Shown: in pieces, positions 37,616-46,371 of the stretch
Position numbering within the stretch: the first letter of the stretch is position 1
How the letters are laid out: every line of letters begins with the position of its first letter
Source of the DNA: Paracoccaceae bacterium
Lineage (GTDB): Bacteria; Pseudomonadota; Alphaproteobacteria; Rhodobacterales; Rhodobacteraceae
Direction of reading: 5' to 3'
Length of the DNA stretch: 64,000 bases
NCBI GenBank assembly: GCA_027486345.1
Contig: JAIXPH010000032.1
Span: forward strand, 62,001 to 126,000
Made by a program: the position numbers and the translations under genes
The notes under the pieces: generated by a model
Databases searched by the model: none
The model's input: the letters and a program-made list of their open reading frames with translations, nothing else
What the model was told of the DNA's origin: nothing

Positions 37616-39684
37616 TGCTGGGCGATCTGGGCGGCACGCTGCGGAAAAACCTGTTCCAGCCGACGGTGCTTTTGGCGCTGGCCTTGATGGCGGTCATCGT
37701 CATGATGATCCTGCCGGTGCCCGCCATCGTGCTGGACATCGGGCTGGCCATGTCCTTCGCCTTGGCGATCCTGATGCTGACCGTCACGCTTTTCATCGAA
37801 CGACCGCTGGATTTTTCGGCCTTCCCGACGATCCTGCTGGCGTCGCTCTTGCTGCGGCTGTCGCTGAACGTCTCTTCGACCAAGCTGATCATAGGGCAGG
37901 GCCATACCGGCACGGATGCCGCCGGTCATGTCATCGAAGGCTTTGCCAATTTCATCATGGGCGGCAGTGTCCTTCTCGGTCTGGTCATTTTCGGCGTGCT
38001 CTTGATCGTCAATTTCATGGTGATCACCAAAGGCGCGGGGCGCATGGCAGAGGTGGGCGCCCGGTTCGCGCTGGACGGGATGCCGGGGCGTCAGCTGGCC
38101 ATTGACGCCGACATGGCCGCCGGCGCGATCACCCACGCCGAGGCGCGGGCCCGGCGCGAGACGGAATTGGCCGAAACCACCTTTTTCGGCTCACTCGACG
38201 GGGTGTCGAAATTCGTCAAGGGCGATGCCGTGGCGGGCTTGCTGATCACCGGGATCAATCTGATCGTCGGCCTGATCATGGGCACGGTGGTGCATGAGAT
38301 GCCCTTCGCCCAAGCGTTCGAGACCTATTCCATCCTGACTGTCGGCGATGGTCTGGTCAGCCAGATTCCCGCGGTGATCATTTCCGTGGCTGCCGCACTG
38401 CTGCTGGCGCGGGGCGGTGCCACGGGGGCTGCGGATATCTCCTTCTTCGGGCAGTTGTCGGGCTTTCCGGCCGCCTTGGGCACCGTGGCCGCGTTGATGG
38501 CGCTGTTCGCGCTGGTGCCCGGCATGCCCGCTTTGCCCTTTCTTGCGGCGGCGGGCGGGTTGGGGTGGCTGGCCTGGCGCGGGCGGGCCAAGGCGGGCCC
38601 CGCCCCTGTCCCGGCCCCCGAACCCGCCCCGGCACGGGCCAGACCCATCGCCGATGTGCTTGATTTCGATGAGATTCACATCGAATTTGCCCCGGATCTG
38701 GTCGCCATGGTGCTGGATCCGGCCACCGGTCTGGATGCCCGGATCGGCAACATGCGCGCCCATGTGGCGGCGGTCTATGGCCTGATCCTGCCGGAAATCC
38801 GCCTGACAGATGAGGCGACCTTGCCCCCCGGCGGCTATCGCATCCGCCTGCAAGGGGTGGAACGCGTGCGGGACCGGCTGCGCCCCGACCGCGTGCTGGC
38901 GCTGCTGGTCGATGGCCAACCCGCGCCCGACGGAGAGGATGTCCGCGAACCGGTCTATGGCGCACCCGCGCGCTGGCTGCGTCCCGACCAGCAGGAAACG
39001 GCGGCGCTGGCCGGATTGACCGTGGTGCAACCGGCAGAGGTTCTGGCCACCCACCTGCTGGAGGTGCTGCGCGGCAATCTGGCGCGGCTTTTGACCTTGC
39101 GCGGGTTGCGCCGCCTGCTGGACGAATTCACCGCCGTCAGTGACCCCGCCCGTGCCGCGCAGAACAAGCGCCTGCTGGAGGAGTTGATCCCCGACCGCGT
39201 GCCGACGGACCTGCTCTTGTCCGTCCTGCGCCTGTTGCTGGAGGAGCGGGTCTCGATCCGCAACCTGCCCCTGATCCTTGAGTCCATCGCCGAAGGCCGC
39301 AGCCTGGGCGGGGCAGAGGCGGTGGCGGATCACGTGCGCCAGCGTCTCGGCTTCCAGATCGTCGCGGAATTCCGGCGCGAGGATGGCACCGTGCCACTGA
39401 TCCAGCTGGCCCCGGACTGGGAAAAGACCTTTGCCGCGCATCAGACGGACCAGCGCGAAGTCGCCCTTCCGCCAGAGACCTTTCAACGGCTGGCCAGCAA
39501 TGTGGCCGATCGGTTGGCCCGCGCGGCCGAAGGCGGGGTGCAACCCGCGCTTGTGACCACGGCCTTGCGGCGGCGCTTTTTGCGGACGGTGCTGGCGGCG
39601 CGCGGCCTGTCGGCCCCGGTGTTGGCCTATGAAGAGATCGGGCTGGACGTGCGGCCCGCGATGCTGGGTCAGGTTCCGACATGA
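37612..39684 (+). CDS. flhA: Flagellar biosynthesis protein FlhA
   Basis: FlhA is the nonameric export gate channel and docking platform. The 690-residue protein has about eight membrane helices in its first 330 residues, including the FHIPEP-type loop (FALDGMPGRQLAIDADMAAGAI). The cytoplasmic domain (LEELIPDRVPTDLLLSVLRLLLEERVSIRNLPLILE) binds substrate-chaperone pairs. The length is normal. It overlaps both neighbours by 4 bases in the run flhA-fliR-flhB. Confidence 0.97.
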   Translation: MMLGDLGGTLRKNLFQPTVLLALALMAVIVMMILPVPAIVLDIGLAMSFALAILMLTVTLFIERPLDFSAFPTILLASLLLRLSLNVSSTKLIIGQGHTGTDAAGHVIEGFANFIMGGSVLLGLVIFGVLLIVNFMVITKGAGRMAEVGARFALDGMPGRQLAIDADMAAGAITHAEARARRETELAETTFFGSLDGVSKFVKGDAVAGLLITGINLIVGLIMGTVVHEMPFAQAFETYSILTVGDGLVSQIPAVIISVAAALLLARGGATGAADISFFGQLSGFPAALGTVAALMALFALVPGMPALPFLAAAGGLGWLAWRGRAKAGPAPVPAPEPAPARARPIADVLDFDEIHIEFAPDLVAMVLDPATGLDARIGNMRAHVAAVYGLILPEIRLTDEATLPPGGYRIRLQGVERVRDRLRPDRVLALLVDGQPAPDGEDVREPVYGAPARWLRPDQQETAALAGLTVVQPAEVLATHLLEVLRGNLARLLTLRGLRRLLDEFTAVSDPARAAQNKRLLEELIPDRVPTDLLLSVLRLLLEERVSIRNLPLILESIAEGRSLGGAEAVADHVRQRLGFQIVAEFRREDGTVPLIQLAPDWEKTFAAHQTDQREVALPPETFQRLASNVADRLARAAEGGVQPALVTTALRRRFLRTVLAARGLSAPVLAYEEIGLDVRPAMLGQVPT

Positions 39685-40448
39685 CCCTGTGGGACGAGGC
39701 GACCGCCCTTGCCGACATGGCGCGACTTGGACTTGATCCGGCAGCACTGGTGTTCTTGCGGGTGGGAGCGATGATGGCGCTGTTGCCCGCCTTTGGTGAA
39801 CAGATGGTGCCCGCACGGGTGCGTCTGGTGCTGGCGCTGGCATTTACCGCCGTCGTCTTTCCCGCCGTGGCACCGCAGACCCCTCCCGCCCTGACCCTGA
39901 CCGCCGCCGGGATCGAGGTTGCGGTGGGCCTGACACTGGGGATGGGCCTGCGCGTTCTGGTGCTCGCCCTGCAATTTGCCGGGTCGATCGCGGCGCAATC
40001 CGCCTCGCTGTCCCAACTGTTCGCCACGGCGGGGGCGGAACCGCAACCCGCGGTGTCCACACTCTTCACCGTTTCGGCGCTGGCGCTGGCGGTGCAGGGC
40101 GGGCTGCATATCCGCGCGGCCGAATTGATGATCCTGTCCTATGACCTGCTCCCCGCCGGAGCATGGCCGCAGGCGGACGCGGTGGCGGAATGGGGCGTGG
40201 CGCAGGTGGCGCGGGCGACGGCGCTGGCCTTCACGCTGGCCGCGCCCTTTGTGCTGGCGGCCCTGGTCTGGAACCTGTGCCTGGGGGTGATGAACCGTGC
40301 CATGCCGATGCTGCCGGTTTCCTTTCTTGGCGCGCCGGCGCTGTCGTTGGGGGCCCTGACGGTCACCGCTGTGACGGCCTTGGCGGCGCTGGCCATCTGG
40401 CAGGACGTGCTGCATGGCTTCCTCGCCGCCCCGATGGCCCTGCCATGA
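39681..40448 (+). CDS. fliR: Flagellar export gate protein FliR
   Basis: This 255-residue protein has the FliR pattern of about six helices, with FLRVGAMMALLPAFGEQMVPARVRLVLALAFTAVVFP at the N-terminus and LAAPFVLAALVWNLCLGVMNRAMPMLPVSFLGAPALSL at the C-terminal end. FliR joins FliP and FliQ in the export gate. It overlaps flhA (4 bases) and flhB (ATGA). Confidence 0.94.
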   Translation: MTLWDEATALADMARLGLDPAALVFLRVGAMMALLPAFGEQMVPARVRLVLALAFTAVVFPAVAPQTPPALTLTAAGIEVAVGLTLGMGLRVLVLALQFAGSIAAQSASLSQLFATAGAEPQPAVSTLFTVSALALAVQGGLHIRAAELMILSYDLLPAGAWPQADAVAEWGVAQVARATALAFTLAAPFVLAALVWNLCLGVMNRAMPMLPVSFLGAPALSLGALTVTAVTALAALAIWQDVLHGFLAAPMALP

Positions 40449-41512
40449 CCGAAGACGACGCCGACCGCCCGCATGATCCCACGCAAAAGCGCCTGCAGGA
40501 CGCGCGGGACAAGGGCGACATTCCGCGCGCGCCGGATCTTCTGGCGGCGGCGGCCTATGGCGGTCTGCTCTTGGCGGCGGCGATGGGGGCCGGTCCGCTG
40601 TTGCGGGCGGCCGAAGGCGGGGCGGCCCTGCTGTCGCAGGTGGACCGGATGGCCGGGGCGGCCCTGACGGCAGGCCAGCCCTTTGCGATTGGTGTGGCGG
40701 GGTCGATGCTGCTGCCGCTCTGGCCGTTTTTCGTACTGCCCGGGTTGGTGGTTCTGGCCTTGCTGCTGGGTCTGCGCGGGATCATCTTCAGCCCCGAAAA
40801 GCTCGCCCCCGCCCTGTCGCGCATCGATCCCGTCACCAATGCCAAGCAGAAATTCGGACCTGACGGGTTGATGGATTTCGCCAAATCGTTGGCCAAACTG
40901 GGCCTGACAGGGGTGGCCCTGTTCTGGCTGGTGCAATCGCAGGGCGACCGCATCCTTGCCGCGATGGCGCGCGATCCGTCCGGCGTGATGCTGGAGATGG
41001 CGGGACTGACCCTGCGGTTCCTCACCATGGTCTTTGGGCTGCAACTGGCGCTGGGGATGCTGGACGCGCTGTGGCAATGGCATCGCTTTCGCCAGCGCAA
41101 CCGCATGTCGGACAAGGACTTGCGCGACGAGTCCAAGGAAAGCGAAGGCGATCCCCATGTCCGCGCGCAACGCCGCCAACGGGGGCAAGAGATTGCGCTG
41201 AACCGCATGCTGGCTGATCTGCCAGGGGCGGATGTGGTGATCGTGAACCCCACCCATTACGCTGTCGCGCTGAAATGGGACCGCGCAGCGGGTGTGCCGC
41301 CCATCTGCATCGCGAAAGGCACGGATGACGTCGCCCTGCGGTTGCGGCAGGCGGCAGAGCGGCACGGCATCCCGGTGCGGCACGATCCGCCCACCGCCCG
41401 CGCCCTGCATGCCAGCGTGAAGATCGGAGAGCCGATCCGTCCCGACCACTACCGCGCCGTCGCCGCCGCGATCCGCTTTGCCGAGGCGCTGCGCAGAAAG
41501 GCGAAATCCTGA
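40445..41512 (+). CDS. flhB: Flagellar export switch protein FlhB
   Basis: FlhB switches export from rod/hook to filament substrates. The 355-residue protein starts with a charged segment (PTQKRLQDARDKGDIPRAPDL), has four helices, and carries the autocleavage motif N268-P269-T270-H271 (VIVNPTHYAVAL). Cleavage there, together with FliK, sets hook length. The ATG at 40445 overlaps the fliR stop and matches the family N-terminus; the frame is open further upstream inside fliR. Confidence 0.95.
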   Translation: MTEDDADRPHDPTQKRLQDARDKGDIPRAPDLLAAAAYGGLLLAAAMGAGPLLRAAEGGAALLSQVDRMAGAALTAGQPFAIGVAGSMLLPLWPFFVLPGLVVLALLLGLRGIIFSPEKLAPALSRIDPVTNAKQKFGPDGLMDFAKSLAKLGLTGVALFWLVQSQGDRILAAMARDPSGVMLEMAGLTLRFLTMVFGLQLALGMLDALWQWHRFRQRNRMSDKDLRDESKESEGDPHVRAQRRQRGQEIALNRMLADLPGADVVIVNPTHYAVALKWDRAAGVPPICIAKGTDDVALRLRQAAERHGIPVRHDPPTARALHASVKIGEPIRPDHYRAVAAAIRFAEALRRKAKS

Positions 41513-41847
41513 TGGCCCAGAACATCGACCCCCGCCAGTTGGCCCGACTGGTGCAACTTTCCGAGGCGCTGCGCGACCGCGATCTGGCCCGGCTGTCCGC
41601 GGCGGGCAAGTCGGTGGCGGCGATTGACCGGCATCTGGCGGCGCTGGACCAGCCGCTCCCGCCCCCCGGGGATGTGGCGGCAGCGCTGGCCCAGCACCGC
41701 TATGACGGCTGGGCCGACGCGCGGCGGCGCTTGCTGCTGCCCGAACGCGCGCGGCTGGAGGCAGAGCGGCAGAGTGCCGCGGATCAGGCCCGGCTGTCCT
41801 TTGGCCGGGCGCTGGCCTTGGGGCGGATCAGGGATCAGTTGTCCTGA
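41512..41847 (+). CDS. Small helical protein, possible FliJ-like component
   Basis: The 111-residue protein is almost all helical and Ala/Arg/Leu-rich (LARLVQLSEALRDRDLARLSAAGKSVAAI ... LLPERARLEAERQSAADQARLSFGRALALGRIR). It starts inside the flhB stop (TGATG). A FliJ/YscO-type coiled-coil partner of the export ATPase would fit in size and composition, and no other fliJ is seen. Similarity in that family is too weak to prove it by eye. Its 3' end overlaps the convergent fliL copy 2 by 13 bases. Confidence 0.6.
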   Translation: MAQNIDPRQLARLVQLSEALRDRDLARLSAAGKSVAAIDRHLAALDQPLPPPGDVAAALAQHRYDGWADARRRLLLPERARLEAERQSAADQARLSFGRALALGRIRDQLS

Positions 41848-42347
41848 CGGACGATGTCGGTGATGAGCACATCGCGGGCCGCCTCGCCCAGAACGCCACG
41901 GGCCGATTCCAGCAAGGCGCGCCGCAGGAGAACCATGTTGCTCCCATCAGTAAAGGACCCGCGGAACCCGCCAGCGTTGGCGTGATCGAACAACACTTGC
42001 AGGAAACTGTCCCGCAACTTGGGTTCACGGGCATAGACGCCCTCAGCCCCGCCGGGGGGGATTTCGATGGAAATCGACAGGATCACCATCGACACGACGC
42101 GCCCGCCTTCCAGCACGGGTACGACGAACTGGTTGTTCATCTTGGCATATTCGGGCGGGTTTTCCGGATCAGCCGGTTCGGGGTCGGCTGGTTTGAGGTC
42201 GGCCGGGGCGTCCGTCGCCGCTGCGGCCTCGGTCGCTTGCCCGGCCTCAGAGGCAACAGGCGCATCCGGGCGCAAGGCGAACCCGGCGCCGACGCCGGCC
42301 CCCAGCCCGATCAGCGGCAGGATCAACGGGATCAGACGCGCGATCAT
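41835..42347 (-). CDS. FliL family protein (copy 2)
   Basis: This 170-residue protein has an N-terminal membrane helix (LIPLILPLIGLGAGVGAGFAL), a long Pro/Asp/Ala linker (about 30-66), and a FliL domain (NQFVVPVLEGGRVVSMVILSISIEIP ... ARDVLITDIVRQDN). It follows flgH, the place fliL has in rhizobial flagellar clusters. The linker is longer and more acidic than in copy 1, so the two are probably not interchangeable. It overlaps the FliJ-like gene end to end on the opposite strand. Confidence 0.8.
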   Translation of the reverse strand: MIARLIPLILPLIGLGAGVGAGFALRPDAPVASEAGQATEAAAATDAPADLKPADPEPADPENPPEYAKMNNQFVVPVLEGGRVVSMVILSISIEIPPGGAEGVYAREPKLRDSFLQVLFDHANAGGFRGSFTDGSNMVLLRRALLESARGVLGEAARDVLITDIVRQDN

Positions 42348-43066
42348 CAGAAGGGCAACACGATGTCGGCCAGTTCCTGGCCATAGCGCGGGGATTGCAC
42401 GTCGCTCACCAGCCCGCGTCCGCCATAGGAGATCCGCGCCCCGGCGATCTTGTCGTACGTGATCTCATTCTGGCGCGAGATATCCACCGGGCGCACATAG
42501 CCAGACAGCAGCAATTCGCGGAGCTCGCGGTTCACCCGCACCTCTTGCTGGCCCTCGATCCTCAGCACGCCATTGGCTAATTCCTCGACCACGGTGGCGG
42601 CGATCTTCAATTCCAGACGTTCGTTGCGGGACACGCTGCCTTCTCCTTGATAGCTGGACTGGCTGTTGGTCTGCACCGCGTTGGCCAGACTGGCGCCGGC
42701 GGGCAAATCCGTGTTGGCGCGCTGCGGGATGCCCATCATCTGCGGAATGCCCATGCGTTCGCTGCCATCGCGGCTGCGTTCGGTGCTGTTGCTGATCTCG
42801 GCGCTGTCGTCGATTTCGATCAACACCGTCAGGATGTCGCCCCGCCGCGCCGCGCGCCGGTCACCGAACAATGCCCCGCGTTCGGCGGACCAGAGCGAGG
42901 CACGCGCCCCCGGTCCGGTCTGATCCGCCACCTCAGGGAAGCGGGCCGAGTAGACGGCGGCGTGTTGCGGCGTGCCCTCCAGCGCCGAAAACTCTGGCGC
43001 GCGGCCGAAATGGTCCATGCGGGCGCATCCGGCCAAGGTCAGACAGGCAAGCACAAGCACCCTCAT
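42347..43066 (-). CDS. flgH: Flagellar L-ring protein FlgH
   Basis: FlgH builds the outer-membrane L ring around the rod. The 239-residue lipoprotein has lipobox LAGC with Cys14. FlgH blocks seen are SLWSAERGALFGDRRAARRGDILTVLIEIDDSAEISN and EVRVNRELRELLLSGYVRPVDIS, ending RISYGGRGLVSDVQSPRYGQELADIVLPF. It overlaps flgA and the second fliL. FlgI, the P-ring partner, is not in the window. Confidence 0.95.
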   Translation of the reverse strand: MRVLVLACLTLAGCARMDHFGRAPEFSALEGTPQHAAVYSARFPEVADQTGPGARASLWSAERGALFGDRRAARRGDILTVLIEIDDSAEISNSTERSRDGSERMGIPQMMGIPQRANTDLPAGASLANAVQTNSQSSYQGEGSVSRNERLELKIAATVVEELANGVLRIEGQQEVRVNRELRELLLSGYVRPVDISRQNEITYDKIAGARISYGGRGLVSDVQSPRYGQELADIVLPF

Positions 43067-43473
43067 GGTGCCACCCGTACCGAGCCGTCGGGCAGCACCA
43101 ACCCCTGCACCGTCCCGCGGGAGGACAGGTTCATCACGCGCACCATCTGCCCGATGGCCCCGGCGTCCAAGGCGCGGCCTTCGGCGGCAATCGTCATGCC
43201 ACCTTGGGCATAGTGAAGCTTGATCAACTGGTTGCGTGCGACGATTTCGGGTTCGGTCAGGTCATCGGCACGCAAGGGGCGGCCCGCTTGCACCGCCACG
43301 CGCAGCGCCTGCCCCACGACCTGATCCGCTGTTGTGGCGGCACCCGGAATGTCGGCGGCAACCGTGGTGATGTCGGCCGGCCCCACTGTCGCGCGGGCGG
43401 GCAGGCTGCGGGTCATGATCACCGCATCCGCCAGCGCGGGCGCGGGCAACAGGATCAGGGCCAGCCACCACAT
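43063..43473 (-). CDS. flgA: Flagellar P-ring assembly chaperone FlgA
   Basis: This 136-residue exported protein has a signal peptide (WWLALILLPAPALA) and the SAF-type FlgA domain (RSLPARATVGPADIT ... VGQALRVAVQAGRPLRADDL ... VQGLVLPDGSVRVAP). It helps FlgI form the P ring. It is the short form common in alphaproteobacteria. Its presence implies that flgI exists elsewhere in the genome. Confidence 0.92.
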   Translation of the reverse strand: MWWLALILLPAPALADAVIMTRSLPARATVGPADITTVAADIPGAATTADQVVGQALRVAVQAGRPLRADDLTEPEIVARNQLIKLHYAQGGMTIAAEGRALDAGAIGQMVRVMNLSSRGTVQGLVLPDGSVRVAP

Positions 43474-44258
43474 CAGCGCACCTGCGCCATGGCCGACAGC
43501 ATCTGATCGGCGGCGGTGACGACCTTGGCGTTCAGCTCATACCCTCGCTGCGCCTTGATCAATTCCGTCACCTCACGCACCGGATCGACGCTGCTTTCCT
43601 CAAGATACCCTTGCCGCAGGGTGCCAAGGCCATCCTGCCCCGGCGTGCCGGACAGGGGGGCGCCTGAGGCCGCACTCTCCAGATACAGGTTGGACCCCAT
43701 CGCCTGCAGACCCTTTTCATTGGTGAAACCGACAAGGTTCAACTGACCCAAAACCTCTGGCTCCACCTGACCGTCGAAATAGGCCCAGACCTCACCCTCG
43801 GGGTTGATCGACAGGCTGCGCGCGTCGGAGGGGATGGTGATGCCGGGGGCGACGGCGAACCCTTCGGACATCACGATCTGCCCATCCGCCGCGCGTTTCA
43901 GCCCCCCGTCACGGGTATAGGCCGACCCACCCGAGGGAAGACGCACCTCAAGATAGCCCCGCCCTTCGATGGCAAGGTCCAGATCGCCGCCGGTCTGTGC
44001 CAGTGACCCCTGCGCCAGCACCACTGACACCGCCGCCGCGCGCACCCCCATGCCGATCTGCACGCCGGTGGGCAGCATCGTTCCATCGGTCGCGGTGATC
44101 GTACCGGGGCTGGCGATCTGGCGGTATTGCAGATCGGCAAAATCGGCGCGACGGGCGTTGTAGGCCGTGGTCGACATGTTGGCGAGGTTGTTGGAGATGA
44201 CATCGACGCGCATCTGTTGCGCGGCCATGCCGGTGGCGGCGATTTGCAAGGCGTTCAT
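43473..44258 (-). CDS. flgG: Flagellar distal rod protein FlgG
   Basis: The 261-residue rod protein has the family N-terminus (MNALQIAATGMAAQQMRVDVISNNLANMSTTAYNARRADF) and C-terminal helix (GYLEESSVDPVREVTELIKAQRGYELNAKVVTAADQML). FlgG makes up the distal rod across periplasm and L/P rings. The length is standard. It overlaps flgF by 4 bases. Confidence 0.96.
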   Translation of the reverse strand: MNALQIAATGMAAQQMRVDVISNNLANMSTTAYNARRADFADLQYRQIASPGTITATDGTMLPTGVQIGMGVRAAAVSVVLAQGSLAQTGGDLDLAIEGRGYLEVRLPSGGSAYTRDGGLKRAADGQIVMSEGFAVAPGITIPSDARSLSINPEGEVWAYFDGQVEPEVLGQLNLVGFTNEKGLQAMGSNLYLESAASGAPLSGTPGQDGLGTLRQGYLEESSVDPVREVTELIKAQRGYELNAKVVTAADQMLSAMAQVR

Positions 44259-44971
44259 GCCTGTCTCCCCAAGGTTTCGATGACACGCAGCGCGCGGTCA
44301 TCCTCGCGCTGCAAAAAGGATTGCCCGGCCTCATAGGCGCGCTGCACCTCGATCATGCGGGCGACTTCGGTGATGGGATCGACGTTGCTTTCCTCAATCA
44401 TGCCTTGCATGACGGTGGCCGCCGGGGCCGGGATGGTGCCGTTGACGGAAAACAGCGTTCCCGCCTGTTGGCGCAGCGATAAGGGATCATCCGGCAGGAA
44501 CAGACCGATCCGCCCCACCGCCTGCCCATCGGCCGAGATCGTGCCATCCGGCCCGATGCGAACCTGCGCCACGCCGCCCGGAATGACGACCGGCGCACCG
44601 CCCGCATCCAGCACGGCATGGCCATCGGGGGTCATCAGTGCCCCTTCGGCGGACGGGGTGAAACTGCCCGCCCGCGTCAAGCGCGGACCGTCCGGGGTGG
44701 CGACCTGAAAAAACCCCTCCCCCGTGATGGCAAGGTCATAGGTGCCGCCCGTGGCCGACAGCGCCCCTTGCGTCATGTCCACCAGCCGCGCCTTGGCCAG
44801 CGCCATCGATACCGATGGCGCCGTGCCCGCCTGCGCCACATGTTCTGCAAAGACAATGCCTTCGCGCCGGAACCCGGCGGTAGAGACATTGGCGATGTTA
44901 TGGGCGACAAGCTCCATCTCGCGCATCAGGCCGGATTGGCGGGTCAGGGTGACATAGGCGGTGGTGTCCAT
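44255..44971 (-). CDS. flgF: Flagellar proximal rod protein FlgF
   Basis: The 238-residue protein is related to FlgG: N-terminal LTRQSGLMREMELVAHNIANVSTAGFRRE, central beta region, C-terminal MIEESNVDPITEVARMIEVQRAYEAGQSFLQ. FlgF is part of the proximal rod. The ATG at 44971 shares a base with the fliQ stop (TGATG). The upstream open frame is out of family. Confidence 0.95.
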   Translation of the reverse strand: MDTTAYVTLTRQSGLMREMELVAHNIANVSTAGFRREGIVFAEHVAQAGTAPSVSMALAKARLVDMTQGALSATGGTYDLAITGEGFFQVATPDGPRLTRAGSFTPSAEGALMTPDGHAVLDAGGAPVVIPGGVAQVRIGPDGTISADGQAVGRIGLFLPDDPLSLRQQAGTLFSVNGTIPAPAATVMQGMIEESNVDPITEVARMIEVQRAYEAGQSFLQREDDRALRVIETLGRQA

Positions 44972-45243
44972 CAGCGCGCCCCCGCAATCACCGGGATGAT
45001 CCGGGTGGTGAAGAAATCGACAAGGGTGGCGGTCATGAAGCTCATGCTCACCCAGAACACCGCCAGCATCGCGCCGACCTTGGGCACAAAGGTCAGCGTG
45101 CTTTCCTGCACCGAGGTCAGCGCCTGCAACAGACCGATGGCCAGACCCGCCGCCAAGGCCACCGCCAGCATCGGGGCGGAAATGCGGACGGAGATCCACA
45201 GCGCCTCGCGCAGCGAGTCGAAAATCATCGCCTCACCCATCAT
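44971..45243 (-). CDS. fliQ: Flagellar export gate protein FliQ
   Basis: The 90-residue protein has the two-helix hairpin of FliQ (RISAPMLAVALAAGLAIGLLQALTSVQE-STLTFVPKVGAMLAVF). Four copies complete the FliPQR gate. Its place between fliE and flgF, away from fliP and fliR, is usual in this lineage. Confidence 0.94.
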   Translation of the reverse strand: MMGEAMIFDSLREALWISVRISAPMLAVALAAGLAIGLLQALTSVQESTLTFVPKVGAMLAVFWVSMSFMTATLVDFFTTRIIPVIAGAR

Positions 45244-45527
45244 ATCGGCATCCTCAGGATTTCCTGATAGGCCTCGACCACCCGGTCGCGCAGGGTGGCA
45301 ACGGTCTCGACGGCCATCTGGCTGGAGGCCAAGGCTTCAACCAAGGCGTGCGGATCGGCGTTGCCGGTCAGCGCAGCGCGGGCGGTGTCTTCGCCCCGGT
45401 TCAGGGTGGCGGTCACGCTTTGGGCCAAAGCCGTGAAATCGGGCGTGCTGTCCTCTGGTGCGGCGATGCGGCGGGCGGCGTCATAGGCCCGGCTGGCAAG
45501 GCCGGAGATTTGGGGCGAAAGGTCCAT
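45240..45527 (-). CDS. fliE: Flagellar hook-basal body adaptor FliE
   Basis: This 95-residue protein joins the MS ring to the rod. The FliE C-terminus is clear (DPHALVEALASSQMAVETVATLRDRVVEAYQEILRMPI). The ATG at 45527 follows AGGTGACCAGA at good spacing; a GTG at 45536 that overlaps the flgC stop is an alternative and would add three residues. It overlaps fliQ by 4 bases. Confidence 0.93.
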   Translation of the reverse strand: MDLSPQISGLASRAYDAARRIAAPEDSTPDFTALAQSVTATLNRGEDTARAALTGNADPHALVEALASSQMAVETVATLRDRVVEAYQEILRMPI

Positions 45528-45532
45528 TCTGG

Positions 45533-45910
45533 TCACCTGCGAATAAGATCAAAGAGTTGCGCGGTCATTTGGCGGGCCTGATCAAACAGGCTGAGATTGG
45601 CCGCATAGCTGCGCGCCGCTTCGCGCGCGTCCGCCGTTTCCATGGTCAGATCGACATTGGACCCGTCGCGATAGCCATCGGCATCGGCCAAGGGGTGGCC
45701 GGGGTCGTGCAGCCGCGTGACGGGTGTGGGGTCCAGTTGCACGGCGGGGACCATGACCCCGCCCTCCGGCGTGGCGGAAAACACCGCGATTTTGCGGCGA
45801 TAGCCGGGCGTGTCGGCATTGGCGACGTTTTCGGCCACATGCCGCAAGCGTTGCGCCTGCGCTTGCAGACCCGAGGCAGAGGCGGACAAGGCACCGGGAA
45901 GGTCCATCAT
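45533..45910 (-). CDS. flgC: Flagellar rod protein FlgC
   Basis: The 125-residue proximal rod protein has the signature ANADTPGYRRK (31-41) near the N-terminus and the C-terminal helix (ARSYAANLSLFDQARQMTAQLFDLIRR). It forms the inner rod with FlgB and FlgF. It overlaps flgB by 4 bases. Confidence 0.95.
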   Translation of the reverse strand: MMDLPGALSASASGLQAQAQRLRHVAENVANADTPGYRRKIAVFSATPEGGVMVPAVQLDPTPVTRLHDPGHPLADADGYRDGSNVDLTMETADAREAARSYAANLSLFDQARQMTAQLFDLIRR

Positions 45911-46293
45911 TGCCCACCCCGCCCCAGCGCCGCCCGGATGATGCCCGAGGTGTTGCGGTAAACGGCAAGCGCCATGTCATGCGCCTGCCGCACCTCTGAC
46001 GCGCGGATCATCTCGGTCTCCAGCGAAACGGAGTTGCCGTTGGGATCGGCCCAGCCACCTGCATCCACGGGGGGCGCCTCAGCGGCACTGGCCGCCCCGC
46101 CGATATGGCCCGGCCGCGTCGCCCGCAGCGTGGTTCCCGCGCTGTCATAAACATCGGCAAAGGCAGGCAGATCGCGCGCCCGGTATCCCGGCGTGTCGGC
46201 ATGGGCCACATTCTGCGCCACCAACGACAAGCGCGCGCCCGCATGGGCGGCAAGCGATTGCGCCATGCGTGTGAGTTCAAGTTTTTCGAACAT
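45907..46293 (-). CDS. flgB: Flagellar rod protein FlgB
   Basis: The 128-residue innermost rod protein has the family N-terminus (MAQSLAAHAGARLSLVAQNVAHADTPGYRARDL) and C-terminal helix (SLETEMIRASEVRQAHDMALAVYRNTSGII). It is the first gene of a nine-gene minus-strand operon (flgB to fliL copy 2) and is divergent from fliI. Confidence 0.95.
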   Translation of the reverse strand: MFEKLELTRMAQSLAAHAGARLSLVAQNVAHADTPGYRARDLPAFADVYDSAGTTLRATRPGHIGGAASAAEAPPVDAGGWADPNGNSVSLETEMIRASEVRQAHDMALAVYRNTSGIIRAALGRGGQ

Positions 46294-46325
46294 CGGGTTT
46301 CTCCCTGATCCGGCTTCACCAGTGC

Positions 46326-46343
46326 TTAAGCCCGATTCGCTAA
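46326..46343. promoter_or_regulatory. CtrA-like half sites between flgB and fliI
   Basis: TTAA (46326-46329) and CTAA (46340-46343) lie 10 bases apart. The second half is preceded by CGATTCG, as in the motA site. The spacing is 3 bases longer than a normal CtrA box, so this is a weaker candidate than the fliF/fliL site. Confidence 0.35.
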
Positions 46344-46371
46344 GGAAGGGTTGAAACGGAAAGGGAACGTG

